Part shown: positions 1 to 10,886 of the stretch, piece after piece
Position numbering within the stretch: position 1 is the first letter of the stretch
Layout: each line of letters opens with the position of its first letter
Assembly (NCBI GenBank): GCA_024220505.1
Contig: JAKZZE010000016.1
Coordinates: 186,001-250,000, forward strand
From: Rhizopus arrhizus
Lineage: Eukaryota; Mucoromycota; Mucoromycetes; Mucorales; Rhizopodaceae
Direction: 5' to 3'
Length of the DNA stretch: 64,000 nt
Program-made: the position numbers and the translations under genes
The notes under the pieces: generated by a model
Databases searched by the model: none
Seen by the model: only the letters and a program-made list of their open reading frames with translations
Told to the model about the DNA's origin: nothing

Positions 1-3000
1 GCTTGAGCTCCACGGTGTCCTTCTAAATGTGTATCCATGAGTAGCTTTTGTCTGTCTTCTGGTGCTGGGGTCATCAAGTCAGCAGGCATCATCATTCTGG
101 ATGTAAGAATTGATCCGTTAGAATTGATAATTTGGGAAGTGACGATTGTTTTGATGGTTTTATTATCCCCCTCCAGCGTTTTTTCAGGTTCAAAAAGACG
201 CGACAAAGCATCTGGTAGAATATTTTGAATACCAGGTCGATGGATGATTTTGAAGTTATAATCCAGTATAGTGTCCAGCCAATTGATCATCATAGCGTTA
301 GCTACAGGCTGAGTGTGGAGATAAGTCAAGGCCTTGTGATCGGTGTATAAGGTGAACGGATTACCCCACAAAAATGGATGAAACTTCTTTAGTGCAAATA
401 TCACTGCTAATAGCTCACGTTTAGTAGTAGAATAATTCTTTTCAGATGTAGAAAGTGAGCGTGCCATGAAACCGATATATCGTGTCTCATTTTTGATAAC
501 TTGGTAAAGAACAGCACCAATTGAATAGTTACTAGCATCAGTAGCAACATAAAAAGGTTGTTCTAGATCTGGATGATGAAGAAGTGGCGCAGAAGACAAT
601 AATGCCTTGATCTTTTCAAAAGCTCTTTCTTGTTCAGATGTCCAAAGTTTATCAAGTTTACCTTCGAAACGTAATTTGTCCAAAGGTGCAGTGACTTCAG
701 AAATATTTGGCAAGTATTTTCTAAAATAATTTACCAGTCCTAAAAAGCGTTGAATCTCTTTTCCAGATGCAGGTCTAGGCCAAGTCAAAGCGTTTGTAAC
801 TTTACGAGGATCGAGTCGAGACCCTTTGGCATCAACACAGAAACCAAGCAAGTAAACAGTAGACTGCGCAAAATGACACTTGTCTGGGTTAAGGATCAAA
901 TTCACTTTAGTTAATCTCTGAATTATGTTTTGCACATGTGTGATGTGTTCCTCATAAGACTTGGAAAATATGATGATATCATCAACAAAAGCCTGTGCAT
1001 AAGGTAAATCACGTAACACTATATTAATCACTCGTTGATAACGGGAAGCAATATGTTTCAAACCAAATGGACAACCTCTAAATTGGTATTGTTGACCTTC
1101 AAAAGTGAATGTGGTCTTAATACGATCAGGCTCATAGATTTGGAATCGATGAAATGCTTGTCGAAGATCAAGAGTGGTAAAAATAGTTGATCCTTGTAAT
1201 CGATCGAAAATCTCTTCAATCTTTGGAATAGGATGTCTATCATTTGACACAAGAATAGAATTTAACAAGCGAGGATCGAGACAGGGTCGATGTCCTGTGA
1301 GATTACCAAGCAAGTCTTTCTTAGGTGCCAATGTTAAAGGAGAATTCCAGTCTGAATTAGGTGATGCACGTTCAATAACTTCATCCTTTAACCAAGTGTC
1401 AATACATTCACGCATGATTGGTAGTAATTTAAAAGGAGTACGATATGGTGCACGGTAAGCAGTTTTTCCTTTAACAGTATCTAAACGTATAACTGACTCT
1501 GGTACAGTACAGAATGAATTCTTTGGTATTAAGGCATTTTGATCAACAAATGGTTTAACAGCATTATGGAAATGAGCTTGTTGCTCAGGTGTACCGAAAG
1601 GAGCTTTGTTAGGTTCAGGTGTATCATCCGTAATCTCTTTGTCAATAACTGGTGCAAGATTAGGATGTCTGATAGCTAAGTTGGTAACAAGAATGTTTAA
1701 CTTGTGCATCAGATCTAATCCTATTACAACTTCAGTATCCAAGGAAAGAGGAAGGACTTCAAAAGAATGGGATGTATGAATAAGATTTTTATCATTATCA
1801 CCGTAAATAACACTTAATGGAAATTTGGTTGTACCGAAACGTTTACTAACATTATCACTTGTAGCAAGTATAACGGAACCAGATACATTTCTATCAACTG
1901 CAATATTATATTTATTAACAAAGTTTGTGTCTATCGAGCTGAAAGAGGAACCACTATCAACCAGGGCCATAGTGTTCACATTTTCTATAGTGATAGGTAC
2001 AATTAAAGAATGGTTAGTACTTTTAAATACTTCATTCTGTTTTGTTAATTTCTTACAATCATAATTAATTGGATAACCATCGTCATCTACGTCCATCAAG
2101 TTGCTATCACCACTAGACACCTTGGAAGATGCCTGTTGTGGTCTAGCTTGAGGAGTGATGGTGAGGTTGGGCTTGTTACCATTGGACCTTGAGATATCCA
2201 AGCGAACAGAACGTATGGCCTTAGTTGGACCTTGATAGGGCTTATCACGAGGACAGCGAGCAGCATGTTCTTTGGACCATGGAACATTACCAGAGCAACG
2301 ATAACAATTTTTGGCGGCAGAGACGAATGATAAAGGTCGACTGGATGTAGCAGGAAGAGAGGTAACCGAGGAAGAGTTTTGCTTCAGCAAGTCCTTGTAT
2401 TTATTGCACCTTTCAGTGGGATGATTGGCAATACCATGGATGGCGCAGCGGAACTTGTTCTTCATGCTACCCATAGAGACTCTTTTAAGGTTGGCAAGTT
2501 GATTATTTGATATTTCCAAATTGTTTGGATTGTACTTCGATGCTTCTGTTCCTTTTGAAAGGAGAGGCGAGGATGAAGTTTTTAATCCGGAGTCTTGACG
2601 ATTAGATGAGCCTGTTTCTGAACAAAGGTTTGATGACAGGACCATTCGTGCTTTGGCAGCAACTTTTGCCACAGAGTCTTGTTGATCTCGACCAAGGTTT
2701 AACAAGGAACGAGAGACCTCCTGACGTAAAAAGCCTGGTAAAGCACGTTTATAAATGGAAGCAGTCCTGATGTCATCATCCCATTTAGCAGCCCTTCGAA
2801 TACGTTGAAATCGATCAGTAAAGGCTTCGATCGATTCGGTTGAAAGCATTTTCAGAGATAAGAGCTGGTCCATGTACTCTAATTCCTGAGCTACGTCTTG
2901 AGCGGCATAAGTCTTGATAATGATTTTTCTCACTTCAGACCAAGTCAAACTACGCCCTTTTAGAACCTCGTTAAACCATGACCGTTGATCTCGGTTCATC

Positions 3001-3575
3001 TTGATTGGGACCAGGCGAGACCAACTAGAATCAACAGATAGACCATTTGATTCAATGATTAAAGAGAAGGTGTCAAGTAAGTCTTCTACCGAGTCGTGTA
3101 CATCGGCATCTTTTCTCCAGATATTACCACTCCATTGCCAGACAGGAAGATCGGGTGGGATAATGTGAGCTGACCGAGGGTTAAAAGCAGTACTTGAGAG
3201 TCCAGAACTGAAAGCAGCATTACCTACCGGTGTAGGAGGAGTAATACAAAAAGCTTGAGCATCATCTAAAAACTGGATACAGTTCTTTATATTAACTGCT
3301 TGCTCTTGTAGCTTGGTTAGCTCTTCTTGAGGAGCTCCAGTCACCACAGCACGAGCGATCTGTTGTCGAAGGTCTGTCAACGTAACTCTTAGACCCATAA
3401 CAGCATCAATAGAGGGATCTTCTTTTAATTCAAAACGGTTTGAAGTAGTAAAAGCAGCCTCTTCAACAATAGCCATTTCTATGTCTTCACTGATTCTTGA
3501 TGTCTCTTCTTGTTTATCAATGTTACCTTTTTCATTAAGGGAATGAACTTGAGTGGATTGATCGTTGTCAGCCAT
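1..3575 (-). CDS. Ty3/gypsy element A gag-pro-RT-RNase H polyprotein, runs off left edge
   Basis: One open frame of at least 1191 codons starts at the ATG at 3575 and leaves the window. Reading order: gag capsid-like region; Cys/His knuckles (about 2240-2460, including C-x2-C-x9-H-x4-C); protease with ALVDSGS (about 1970-1945); reverse transcriptase with FVDD (989-978); RNase H with YVATDAS (551 downward); and the start of an HHCC integrase zinc finger at 38-1. The ATG, protease, RT, RNase H and integrase landmarks are all in one frame, so gag and pol are a single polyprotein with no frameshift. The protein would make the particle and copy the element's RNA. The element sits in LINE-1 ORF2 in the same orientation. 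The integrase core and 3' LTR lie outside the window. Confidence 0.9.
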   Translation of the reverse strand, partial: MADNDQSTQVHSLNEKGNIDKQEETSRISEDIEMAIVEEAAFTTSNRFELKEDPSIDAVMGLRVTLTDLRQQIARAVVTGAPQEELTKLQEQAVNIKNCIQFLDDAQAFCITPPTPVGNAAFSSGLSSTAFNPRSAHIIPPDLPVWQWSGNIWRKDADVHDSVEDLLDTFSLIIESNGLSVDSSWSRLVPIKMNRDQRSWFNEVLKGRSLTWSEVRKIIIKTYAAQDVAQELEYMDQLLSLKMLSTESIEAFTDRFQRIRRAAKWDDDIRTASIYKRALPGFLRQEVSRSLLNLGRDQQDSVAKVAAKARMVLSSNLCSETGSSNRQDSGLKTSSSPLLSKGTEASKYNPNNLEISNNQLANLKRVSMGSMKNKFRCAIHGIANHPTERCNKYKDLLKQNSSSVTSLPATSSRPLSFVSAAKNCYRCSGNVPWSKEHAARCPRDKPYQGPTKAIRSVRLDISRSNGNKPNLTITPQARPQQASSKVSSGDSNLMDVDDDGYPINYDCKKLTKQNEVFKSTNHSLIVPITIENVNTMALVDSGSSFSSIDTNFVNKYNIAVDRNVSGSVILATSDNVSKRFGTTKFPLSVIYGDNDKNLIHTSHSFEVLPLSLDTEVVIGLDLMHKLNILVTNLAIRHPNLAPVIDKEITDDTPEPNKAPFGTPEQQAHFHNAVKPFVDQNALIPKNSFCTVPESVIRLDTVKGKTAYRAPYRTPFKLLPIMRECIDTWLKDEVIERASPNSDWNSPLTLAPKKDLLGNLTGHRPCLDPRLLNSILVSNDRHPIPKIEEIFDRLQGSTIFTTLDLRQAFHRFQIYEPDRIKTTFTFEGQQYQFRGCPFGLKHIASRYQRVINIVLRDLPYAQAFVDDIIIFSKSYEEHITHVQNIIQRLTKVNLILNPDKCHFAQSTVYLLGFCVDAKGSRLDPRKVTNALTWPRPASGKEIQRFLGLVNYFRKYLPNISEVTAPLDKLRFEGKLDKLWTSEQERAFEKIKALLSSAPLLHHPDLEQPFYVATDASNYSIGAVLYQVIKNETRYIGFMARSLSTSEKNYSTTKRELLAVIFALKKFHPFLWGNPFTLYTDHKALTYLHTQPVANAMMINWLDTILDYNFKIIHRPGIQNILPDALSRLFEPEKTLEGDNKTIKTIVTSQIINSNGSILTSRMMMPADLMTPAPEDRQKLLMDTHLEGHRGAQ

Positions 3576-3618
3576 ATTTTGCAATTTTAAACAAGAGTTC
3601 AGAATTCGTTAAAAAAAA

Positions 3619-3959
3619 TGAAGTGTTTTAAGTATTCAAAAATAAGATAAAGAAGAATTAACGAGACCGAACAATAGTTCTAAAGTCGAATACTTTTATT
3701 AAAGAAAGATTTCAAGGCTATTTATATTAGTTGAGCAAGACCTGAGATTAGATGACAAAAATAGTTATGACCGATATGATTTGACATGTATAAGAAAAAT
3801 TTTATAGACTGATGTTAATAATCAACTGTTGAGATGAAAGTGAAACTTGGCTGTTTAGGGCAGTGATAATTATCAGGTTCTATTCTTATTCAAACTCATT
3901 TGTAAAGATTTAGTCCAGAATGATAAGACTGTATCTTATTGACATGTCAAAACATGACA
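3619..3959 (-). repeat. 5' LTR of gypsy element A (341 bp)
   Basis: It begins TG and ends CA, and lies 43 bp upstream of the element's ATG. Two solo copies of the same LTR occur at 45525-45865 and 50436-50777, which fixes its ends. The outer flank from 3960 is LINE-1 ORF2 sequence; comparison with LINE-2 and LINE-3 shows the insertion point just before GTCAG. The other flank is outside the window, so the duplication cannot be confirmed. Confidence 0.88.
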
Positions 3960-4763
3960 GTCAGAGCCAAGAGAGAGATCACTGTAGACTTGCATCCGAG
4001 GGGACCGAAGGACAGAGGTCATGTTGGTCAAGAAGTAGTCGATCATACTTTGCTTGACTTGACCACCACGAAAGGACAAGAAGGTAGGCACCCCAGGAGC
4101 GAGAGTCGAGTTCAGAACAGAGAGACCATGTTCTTCACACCAGCGAAGCAGCACCGAACCTCGAGCATTGGCAACGGAATCACCCGTTAGTGCACCAAGA
4201 CGCGCGTTCAGATCACCACAGATGATCGTGTCGTCTGTCAAGGGCAACGAAACCAACACAGAAGAGACCTCGTCGTTGGACAAGGAAGGGGGCAAATACA
4301 GACAGATGAGACGCAAGGAGCGACCCAACCGCAGACCCAGAGCATACTTGGTATGAACCGGGAACTGTACCACAGCCATCGGACACCGAGGAGACACCAG
4401 AGCAGAGACACCTTGAGAGCCACGATAGCTGTTGATCACAGGAGAGCCGTACAGGTTGAACTGGGTCCAAGAGGTACGGATCCTGTGAGGCGGAAGCAAC
4501 CAGGTTTCAGTGATGAACACCAAGGAAAACGACTGGCAGTGACGGAGGAGATCCTCGGCTGTGGATTCTTGAAGCCCATTGGCATTCCACAAGCCGATAG
4601 TGAGCGGTATAGATGAACTTGATGAGGATGAAGGAGTGAATGAACCATGGGAGCCATGAGAACCAAGAGAAACCAAAGGAGAGGAAGGAGTTGACTGATC
4701 TGGGACCATACCAGATGAAGAGACCAAGGATGCACTATAATGACAAGTATTACTACTCATCAT
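3960..4763 (-). pseudogene. LINE-1 ORF2 N-terminus (endonuclease), truncated by gypsy A
   Basis: The first 268 codons of ORF2 remain. They hold the apurinic-type endonuclease signatures LWNANGLQES, ITETWL, CGDLNARLG and MIDYFLTN. The frame meets the gypsy LTR just where LINE-2 and LINE-3 continue into GSDHKLLSLSF, the end of the endonuclease domain. No reverse transcriptase remains in the window. The start ATG overlaps the ORF1 stop codon (TAATG at 4761-4765). Confidence 0.88.
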
Positions 4764-5749
4764 TATAATGATCCAAAGCTGGAACGAGAGGCAGGACGGT
4801 GATGCTCATAGTCATCAAGAACCATGTCGTCGTCGGGTTGATCAGGATGACGAGGGAAGGAGGGACGATCTTGCTTGGCAGACAAGACATCAGAGACAGC
4901 CTCGTCAGACACCATGGCATTAGCCAAAAAGAAGCGCGAGACAGCAACAGCAACAGGATAGCGCAAGCGCTCAAGGGTACGAAGGCAACGCTCATTAGAA
5001 ATGTGCGCCATCTTTTCTTGACGTACCTCCAGAGACGCGGAAGAGAAAGCAGGGTCAGCAACGTTGTCAGGATCCAAAGGGTCGAACTGATCGAGGATCT
5101 TGATCTTTGCTTTTTCAAGCAATGAGACGAGAGCAGGCTTGTACTGGAGGTGTACAAGTAGACCAACAACGGAGTGCGCGGGGAACGAAACATCTAGCAC
5201 CCGCCAGGTGTCAACACCCAGACGACCAAGACGACGACGAGCTTCGGTATATGTCATTTTGCGAGATCTAGGTATGTAGACATAGTCAAAACCTTGCTCA
5301 CCAGACACAGGCTGGAAACCACGAGCAGCAGCGGCACGGCGACGGAGTTTGTTCTTTGTAGAACGAGAAACAACAGTAGCCCAAGACGAGGCAGCAGTAC
5401 CCAAGGAGGGCGAAGAAACGGACTGTTTAGCACCAGCAGGAGCAGCAGCAGAAGAAAGAGCGGTATTTGAACTTGGGGTGCTTGTAGGGACCCCGGCGGT
5501 TTGTGCGGCTAACTGAGCACGCAGAGAAGCAATCTCATTGGCTTGAGATTCATTGGTTTGTACGAGGCGAGCATTCTCACCTCTCAAAGTCTCCAATTCC
5601 AGCTTAAGCTGTTCTAAGGCTGAGAGTCTAGTCGTTACCTCTTGAAGTGCGTGACTGAGATTTTGCACTGTGACTTCGAGCTCGGACGAATTGGGTCCGG
5701 CGGCGGCATTCAGGATTTTGGATCCTCTAGTATTTCTTGTTGTTGACAT
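4763..5749 (-). CDS. LINE-1 ORF1, coiled-coil nucleic-acid-binding-type protein
   Basis: Predicted 328 aa, starting at MSTTRNTRGSK (ATG at 5749); upstream in-frame codons are ignored because no earlier ATG is shared by the three copies. Residues about 25-85 form a leucine-rich heptad segment (coiled coil). An Ala/Ser linker follows, then a basic stretch (KNKLRRRAAAARGF) and a conserved globular part with YVYIPRSR and YTEARRRLGRLGV. I see no CCHC knuckle, unlike the second LINE group in this window. The role as RNA chaperone and particle protein is inferred from its position before an EN-RT ORF2. The stop TAA shares its last base with the ORF2 ATG. It differs from the other two ORF1 copies mostly in the last third. 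Confidence 0.85.
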   Translation of the reverse strand: MSTTRNTRGSKILNAAAGPNSSELEVTVQNLSHALQEVTTRLSALEQLKLELETLRGENARLVQTNESQANEIASLRAQLAAQTAGVPTSTPSSNTALSSAAAPAGAKQSVSSPSLGTAASSWATVVSRSTKNKLRRRAAAARGFQPVSGEQGFDYVYIPRSRKMTYTEARRRLGRLGVDTWRVLDVSFPAHSVVGLLVHLQYKPALVSLLEKAKIKILDQFDPLDPDNVADPAFSSASLEVRQEKMAHISNERCLRTLERLRYPVAVAVSRFFLANAMVSDEAVSDVLSAKQDRPSFPRHPDQPDDDMVLDDYEHHRPASRSSFGSL

Positions 5750-5938
5750 TTGGATGCAAACTTTCAGCAACGATTAAGCAACAAGTATTGAAGGTAGCAG
5801 AATAAGAGTTGAACCAAATAAAAATATAGATCAAAAGGAGTCGATTGATGTAAAAATTGTTGATGGATGGATAGATTTGACAGAGATATCGGCTTGCAAA
5901 AAAAGAGTCAAGTTTACCTTTTAACCAAAAGCGAAAGA

Positions 5939-5953
5939 GGCTTCTTGGTTTAG
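5939..5953 (+). repeat. 15-bp tRNA-Pro target copy (LINE-1/SINE-1 junction)
   Basis: Exact copy of GGCTTCTTGGTTTAG, nucleotides 1-15 of the tRNA-Pro gene at 35565. It separates the LINE-1 5' end from the SINE-1 3' end. Confidence 0.92.
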
Positions 5954-6493
5954 ACGAAACTTTTTTATTTTTATTGGTCAAATATGCAGGCGACATATGT
6001 GTCATTTATTGCTTGACCACAGAACGAACTGGGAAAGCATACAAACTGTTAAGGGGGAAGGGAAGGGAGGGTAAGCAGGGCAATTATTTTAGCTGAAGCG
6101 ACAGACGAAGACTTGGGACAGAGAGAGAGAGACATGCTTCATTAAGCCCGAGGTGGGCATCCTTGCAACGCTGATAATGCTGCTCACCAAACAGCACACA
6201 ACGCAGACCGACCAGAACAGCAGCGGCGTCAAAACCCAGGGAGGAAAGAGAGAACAGAAAGGAATACCGACGGGGACACCGAAAGGGAGGGAAGGTGGAC
6301 CAGATACCCAGCTGGCACGCAACGCAACACACAGGCGGGACACACCGAAAGCCAGAGACGACGCACGTTAAGGAAGTCATGTGACCGTGCGTGGAAGAGA
6401 CGGTGCGAGGAAGGCAGGATTCGAACCTGCATGTCCAGAGGACACTCAACCCATACGGTAGCGCCTTAACCACTACGACAAACACCCACACCT
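5954..6493 (-). mobile_element. SINE-1, tRNA-headed SINE inserted in the tRNA-Pro target
   Basis: A 540-bp element flanked on both sides by the 15-bp target. On the minus strand its 5' end is a tRNA-like head with an A box (TGTCGTAGTGG, 6480-6470) and a B box (GGTTCGAATCC, 6427-6417), typical of a class II pol III promoter. The head resembles a long-variable-arm tRNA but cannot close an acceptor stem, so it is not a functional tRNA. The body has no coding frame I trust. The 3' end reads AATAAAAATAAAAAAGTTTCGT-like sequence, as in the LINE, with a hairpin (GACA/TGTC) at 5992-6003. It is nearly identical to SINE-2. Transcription by pol III and use of the LINE machinery are inferred. Confidence 0.82.
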
Positions 6494-6508
6494 GGCTTCT
6501 TGGTTTAG
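6494..6508 (+). repeat. 15-bp tRNA-Pro target copy (SINE-1/LINE-2 junction)
   Basis: Exact copy of GGCTTCTTGGTTTAG between the SINE-1 5' end and the LINE-2 3' end. Confidence 0.92.
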
Positions 6509-6554
6509 ACGAAAATTTTTTTTATTAATATATATTAGGAGTATATTGACAAGC

Positions 6555-7037
6555 CACTGCAAATAATTGGTGATTTTCAGCGTTATCAGTCATTGGCAGT
6601 CATTTCTAACATCAAAATTTCAACGATTTAAATAACTTTGATTAAACGAAAAAAATTAAAATGCTCTGTATTGCACCTTTTTGAATTTTGAAAAAAGATT
6701 TAGGTGCGAAAAAAATAAAGAAATTTAATAATTTTATTATTTTTTTTGTGGTGTAAGTATTCATAGAGTTATTCATGTTTTAAAAAAGTGTCTTTTTTTT
6801 TTCAAATAGTCTCTTTTTGGAAAGCCTGTTCTCCTCTATCGTTGAAAGACCGATATTTTCTTTTTTTTATTTTTGAGGGCAAAATGCGGAAAACAAAAAC
6901 ACATTGTGATTATTTTGATCAAAAGAATACATATTAGGAAGGCAGTCTGTGATCTTTAGCTTAGTTCATTTGAAGCGTGTAACAGAACGTAACAAAATAG
7001 TTGCGTTTGGGAAAAAAAAAAAAAGAAGCTGAAGAAT

Positions 7038-7081
<44 letters not shown>

Positions 7082-7857
7082 ATAGCAATAAAATGTTACT
7101 TATTCAAATGAAAACAATAACCTAACAGTAAACATGTTTTATAAAAATACAAATGCTTGTACATTATAACAAGAATACGTGTATATTCTAAAAAGAATAA
7201 AAAAAAAAAGAAGCTTTGTTAACATCTTGTTACAAGGCAATTATAATCAATAGATACAAGCACAATTTTTTTGTTTTTCAAGTAAATAGATTGCTTTATT
7301 ATTTTTCATGACATACAATAAAAAGAATATATGTTTTTAAGCTTATATTAGTTCATTACTTACTTTATGTTTACACATGGGTGTAATTTGCCATTAGCCA
7401 TTAGAGATGTTAACATTGCCAACTTTCTTTATCAAAAAACACTTTGCAGCAACAAGCAGTAATATAAGTTTGATATTCTTATAGTTTTATCTGTTGGAAA
7501 GAATAACTTTACTCATGAGGTTCATGTTCGTCATCCATTTGTGTCCCATTAGAAATCCTTAATATAAAAAGAAAAAAAAAAAGAAAAACGACGTTAGACC
7601 TGGTATTATTTTTGTTGTTACAAACTTACATTTTAACCATTGTTGAGTTTTCTTTTATATCTTTTGTATCCTCAATGTTAAATATGTTCTCTGAAACAAA
7701 ACAAGGAAAAAAAAACATTTCTTTAGTACACGTAAAACTGTTACTGTTTAGGAAACGACATCCAAATTTAGTATATTTGCTTTAGTTTTTTTTGATCACG
7801 CATTTTTTTCTATCTTATTCCTCTACTAAATCCTGAATATTATTTTTTTTTTTTGAA
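6555..7857. other. CACTA-1 left subterminal non-coding region
   Basis: AT-rich, with many A or T runs (for example about 7047-7077). No frame I can support. The same sequence, inverted, forms the right end of CACTA-2 (about 28630-29936), so it belongs to the element and probably holds transposase-binding sites and the transposase promoter. Confidence 0.7.
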
Positions 7858-10688
7858 ATGAACGCCACTAACAACAAAGTTAAATGCCAATGCACCAAAT
7901 GCAGCAAATGTCCTGAAGGATTCAGAATGATTGCCAAGAAAACCGCTAATACTCATAAGCGTATTGACAAAGTTGGAGAAGGTACTTTTTTTTAAAGAAA
8001 TGCAGAAAGACTAAAGTGCAATTAAAATAGTTTTGAGACAAAGAAGATTAGAAAATATCTTCGAGCAACCCTCCAGTTCTACCGAAAGAAGCACGTTTGA
8101 AGGTATATTCATAAACACACCCTTTTTTTTTATTAAACAAATTTAGAATTCGACCTTGATGCTGACATGGATGTCGACATGGAAGAAGAAATGACCAACG
8201 ACCAACAATTGGAGTATCTCCTGGTCCTTTACCTTGTGCTTTTTCAAGCAAAGCACCTTTCTGTTGAAGCCGGTGAAGAACTGTTGGCCTTTCTTTCTTT
8301 CTTTGTTCGTGCCCTTGGCCATGGCATGGAGATTCCTACAAAGATCTCCACTGCTCGTGCCATGGTCAATTATTCCTCTGCCAGTAGTGGTGTCTCCCGT
8401 TTCCTTGTCTGTTCTCTTTGTAGAAGTGTTTATGACACGGGAAGTTTGCATACCCGACTATGCCCTTTTGTCAGGTTTGCAAACAACCCCCACAGACAAG
8501 AGCGCCCATGTGGTAATTCACTTTTTGTTGGCAGCAGCCTGAAGCCCGTCCTTGAGTTCCCGTACAACTCAATTGTCGAAACGTTGAAGAAGTTCTTTGT
8601 CCGTCCGAACTTTGAAACAGAAATTGAACAGTGGAGAGGTCGATATGTGGAGGAAGGTGTGTTGTATGACATTTATGATGGTAGAGTCTGGAATGAGATG
8701 GTCGACTCAGCTGGGGAGCCATTTGTGAATAAAAGACGATCATTAATGGTGTCATTGAACGTTGATTGGTTTCAACCTAGTGATGGTATGCATTACTCTT
8801 GCGGTGGTGTATATCTCACTATCAACAACCTTCCAAGGGGTTCCAGGATGAAGGTTTCCAACATCATCCTGGTTGGTATGATTCCTGGGCCTGGCGAGCC
8901 CACGGATGACCAGCTCCAAAATTTCTTGCGACCAATGATTGCAGAGCTGAATACCTTGTACGGAGGTATGATGATGCCAACGTACCAGAACAGAAACGGT
9001 GAGATGGTACGTGTTGCTTTGATGTCCGTTAACTGTGATATACCAGCAGCTCGTAAGGTAGCTGGATTCATGGGTCAATCCGCGCACAAAGCCTGCAACA
9101 AGTGTTCCACTGTGTTTTCGCGAATCAGTACTGGTGCAAATTCAACGAAGCCAGATTTTTCAGACTTTGACGATGAGCATTGGATTCTGCGAAACAATAC
9201 CCAGCAGCGCCAAGAAGCATATGCTTGGCTCAATGCCACTCACATTACACAACAAAGAACCCTGCAGACGGACACAGGAAGTAAATGGAGTGAACTTCAC
9301 CGACTAGAATACTTTGATGTTGTAAGGTTAACAACAGTTGATCCTATGCACAATTTATTTCTAGGTACGCCAAAACGAATGGTTGAAGTTTGGGTAGATC
9401 ACGGGCTTCTTTCTACGGCTGATTTCAAAGCCATGGCTGATGAATCAGCTTCAATTGCTATTCCATCACAGTACTGCAGAATCTCCAAAGGTATGCAACA
9501 AATATAAAAGAATTAATTCTGTGATAAGTCTGAACACTAATTTTTTGTATAAAAAAAAAAAAACAAAAACGAAAAAAAGGCAAGATTGAAAGTACTTTTA
9601 GCAATATGAAATCCGATGAATGGAGAACGTGGTGTGTTGTGCTTTCGCCTTTTCTGTTAAAACAAAGACTAATCGGTGAACATTTCATCAATTGGATACG
9701 ATATGTAGAAGCAGTAAGATTGGTGACTGGTCCTTTGATCACAATTGAAGAAATACACACAGCACATTCATTATTTAAGACCTTTGGCAAGACTTGTGCT
9801 CAACTTTATGGAAAAACAAGTATAACACCAAATATGCATATGCACATGCATTTGAAAGAATGCTTTTTGGACTTTGGTCCCTCTTATGCCTTTTGGCTCT
9901 ATGGTTTTGAACGCTTGAATGGTGATGTCAAAAAGATAAATATCAATTACAAGACAGGCTTCGAAACTACTTATGTCACTATGCTTACACAAACAATACA
10001 TACACAAGATCTTATACATTCATTATCAACACTTATTAATACCAACAACGAAGACATGCTCCTACTACTCAACTTTATAAGGGAAATAGGCGAAGTTACG
10101 AATGACGAGAGTGGTCTAACGCCATTTGATTACGCTCAGTTCATAGACGGACCAAGTCTATTTAACCTGACAATTACTGGTAGTGAGCCTCTGCCACCAA
10201 AATCCCTTCCTTCAAAAACCAACAACAAACAACAAATCTTATGCCCTGAACACTATGAAGTCTTACAAAATTATTATATGGATACCTATGAAACACCTAT
10301 TATGAATACAATTAGTACAATGATACAATCATTTAAGAAAATTAACTTGCTTGGACAACGTTACCAACAATCAGACAGTCATTCATCATCATCATACATT
10401 CAAGCCGTTGTAAATAACCAACTACGAATTGGTCAAATATTATATTTTTTTTCACATTCCTTCAACAATACCACTCATTATTTTGCATTCGTCAATTGGT
10501 ACAGCCATGCGACCCAACATTTTCCCACCTTTGATGGTACTGGCATCCAAGTGTGGAAGAATCAATTTGATCCAGTTACAAGCAGCAATATACTTCCAAT
10601 TTACAGGATTTTCAACCCTGTTGCTATATGTCCATATGTTGATAACCATCTTCTTACTCTCGCTCTGCCAAGAAGAATTTATATGTAA
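7858..10688 (+). CDS. CACTA-1 transposase, tnp2 (Transposase_21) type, four exons
   Basis: Proposed exons 7858-7981, 8031-8102, 8147-9490 and 9580-10688 join in frame to about 882 aa; the three introns (49, 44 and 89 nt) start with GT and end with AG. Visible features: an N-terminal Cys cluster (CQCTKCSKC) followed by His; the tnp2 core with SLNVDWFQP, the NLPRGSRMK block, GMIPGPGEP and DIPAARKVAGF; the family signature VDPMHNLFLG near residue 463; and, across intron 3, a conserved SDEWRTW-type segment. It should cut and rejoin the CACTG termini in the nucleus. Exons 1 and 2 are less certain than 3 and 4. The frame is otherwise uninterrupted, so the element may be autonomous. CACTA-2 lacks nearly all of this gene. 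Confidence 0.86.
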
Positions 10689-10821
10689 CAACTATGCTAA
10701 ATTATTCAAACATTCTTTTATTATTATTATTATTATTTATTTTACTAAAGAATCATTCAATAGACTATTATTGTTATTTTTTTTTGAAATTTTTATTCAA
10801 TTTGCAGAGACAACAAAAAGG

Positions 10822-10856
<35 letters not shown>

Positions 10857-10886
10857 AGGGAGAGAGAGAAAAGAGAAAGTAAACGC

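Larger units (their letters stand above)
3960..5938 (-). mobile_element. LINE-1: 5' part of a tRNA-Pro-associated LINE
   Basis: This is the 5' part of a non-LTR retrotransposon: ORF1, the start of ORF2 and a 5' UTR of about 190 bp. It is cut by gypsy A at 3959. The 5' end (5938) directly abuts the 15-bp tRNA-Pro target copy at 5939. It is about 5 bp shorter at its 5' end than LINE-2 and LINE-3, which carry a few extra bases before the same target. It is the leftmost visible unit of the array and its ORF1 is the most divergent of the three. Confidence 0.88.

Noticed and set aside
6413..6490. Functional tRNA gene on the minus strand in SINE-1
   Set aside because: A and B boxes and T arm are good, but the 5' strand cannot pair with the 3' acceptor strand and the anticodon loop lacks the usual T33. 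It is a SINE head.
6084..6491. Cys/Trp-rich minus-strand frames in SINE-1 and SINE-2
   Set aside because: They overlap the pol III head and body, differ in ends between copies, and have no recognisable domain.
5954..6493. SINE-1 as part of the LINE 5' UTR
   Set aside because: It is bounded on both sides by the 15-bp target, carries its own pol III boxes and its own LINE-like 3' end.
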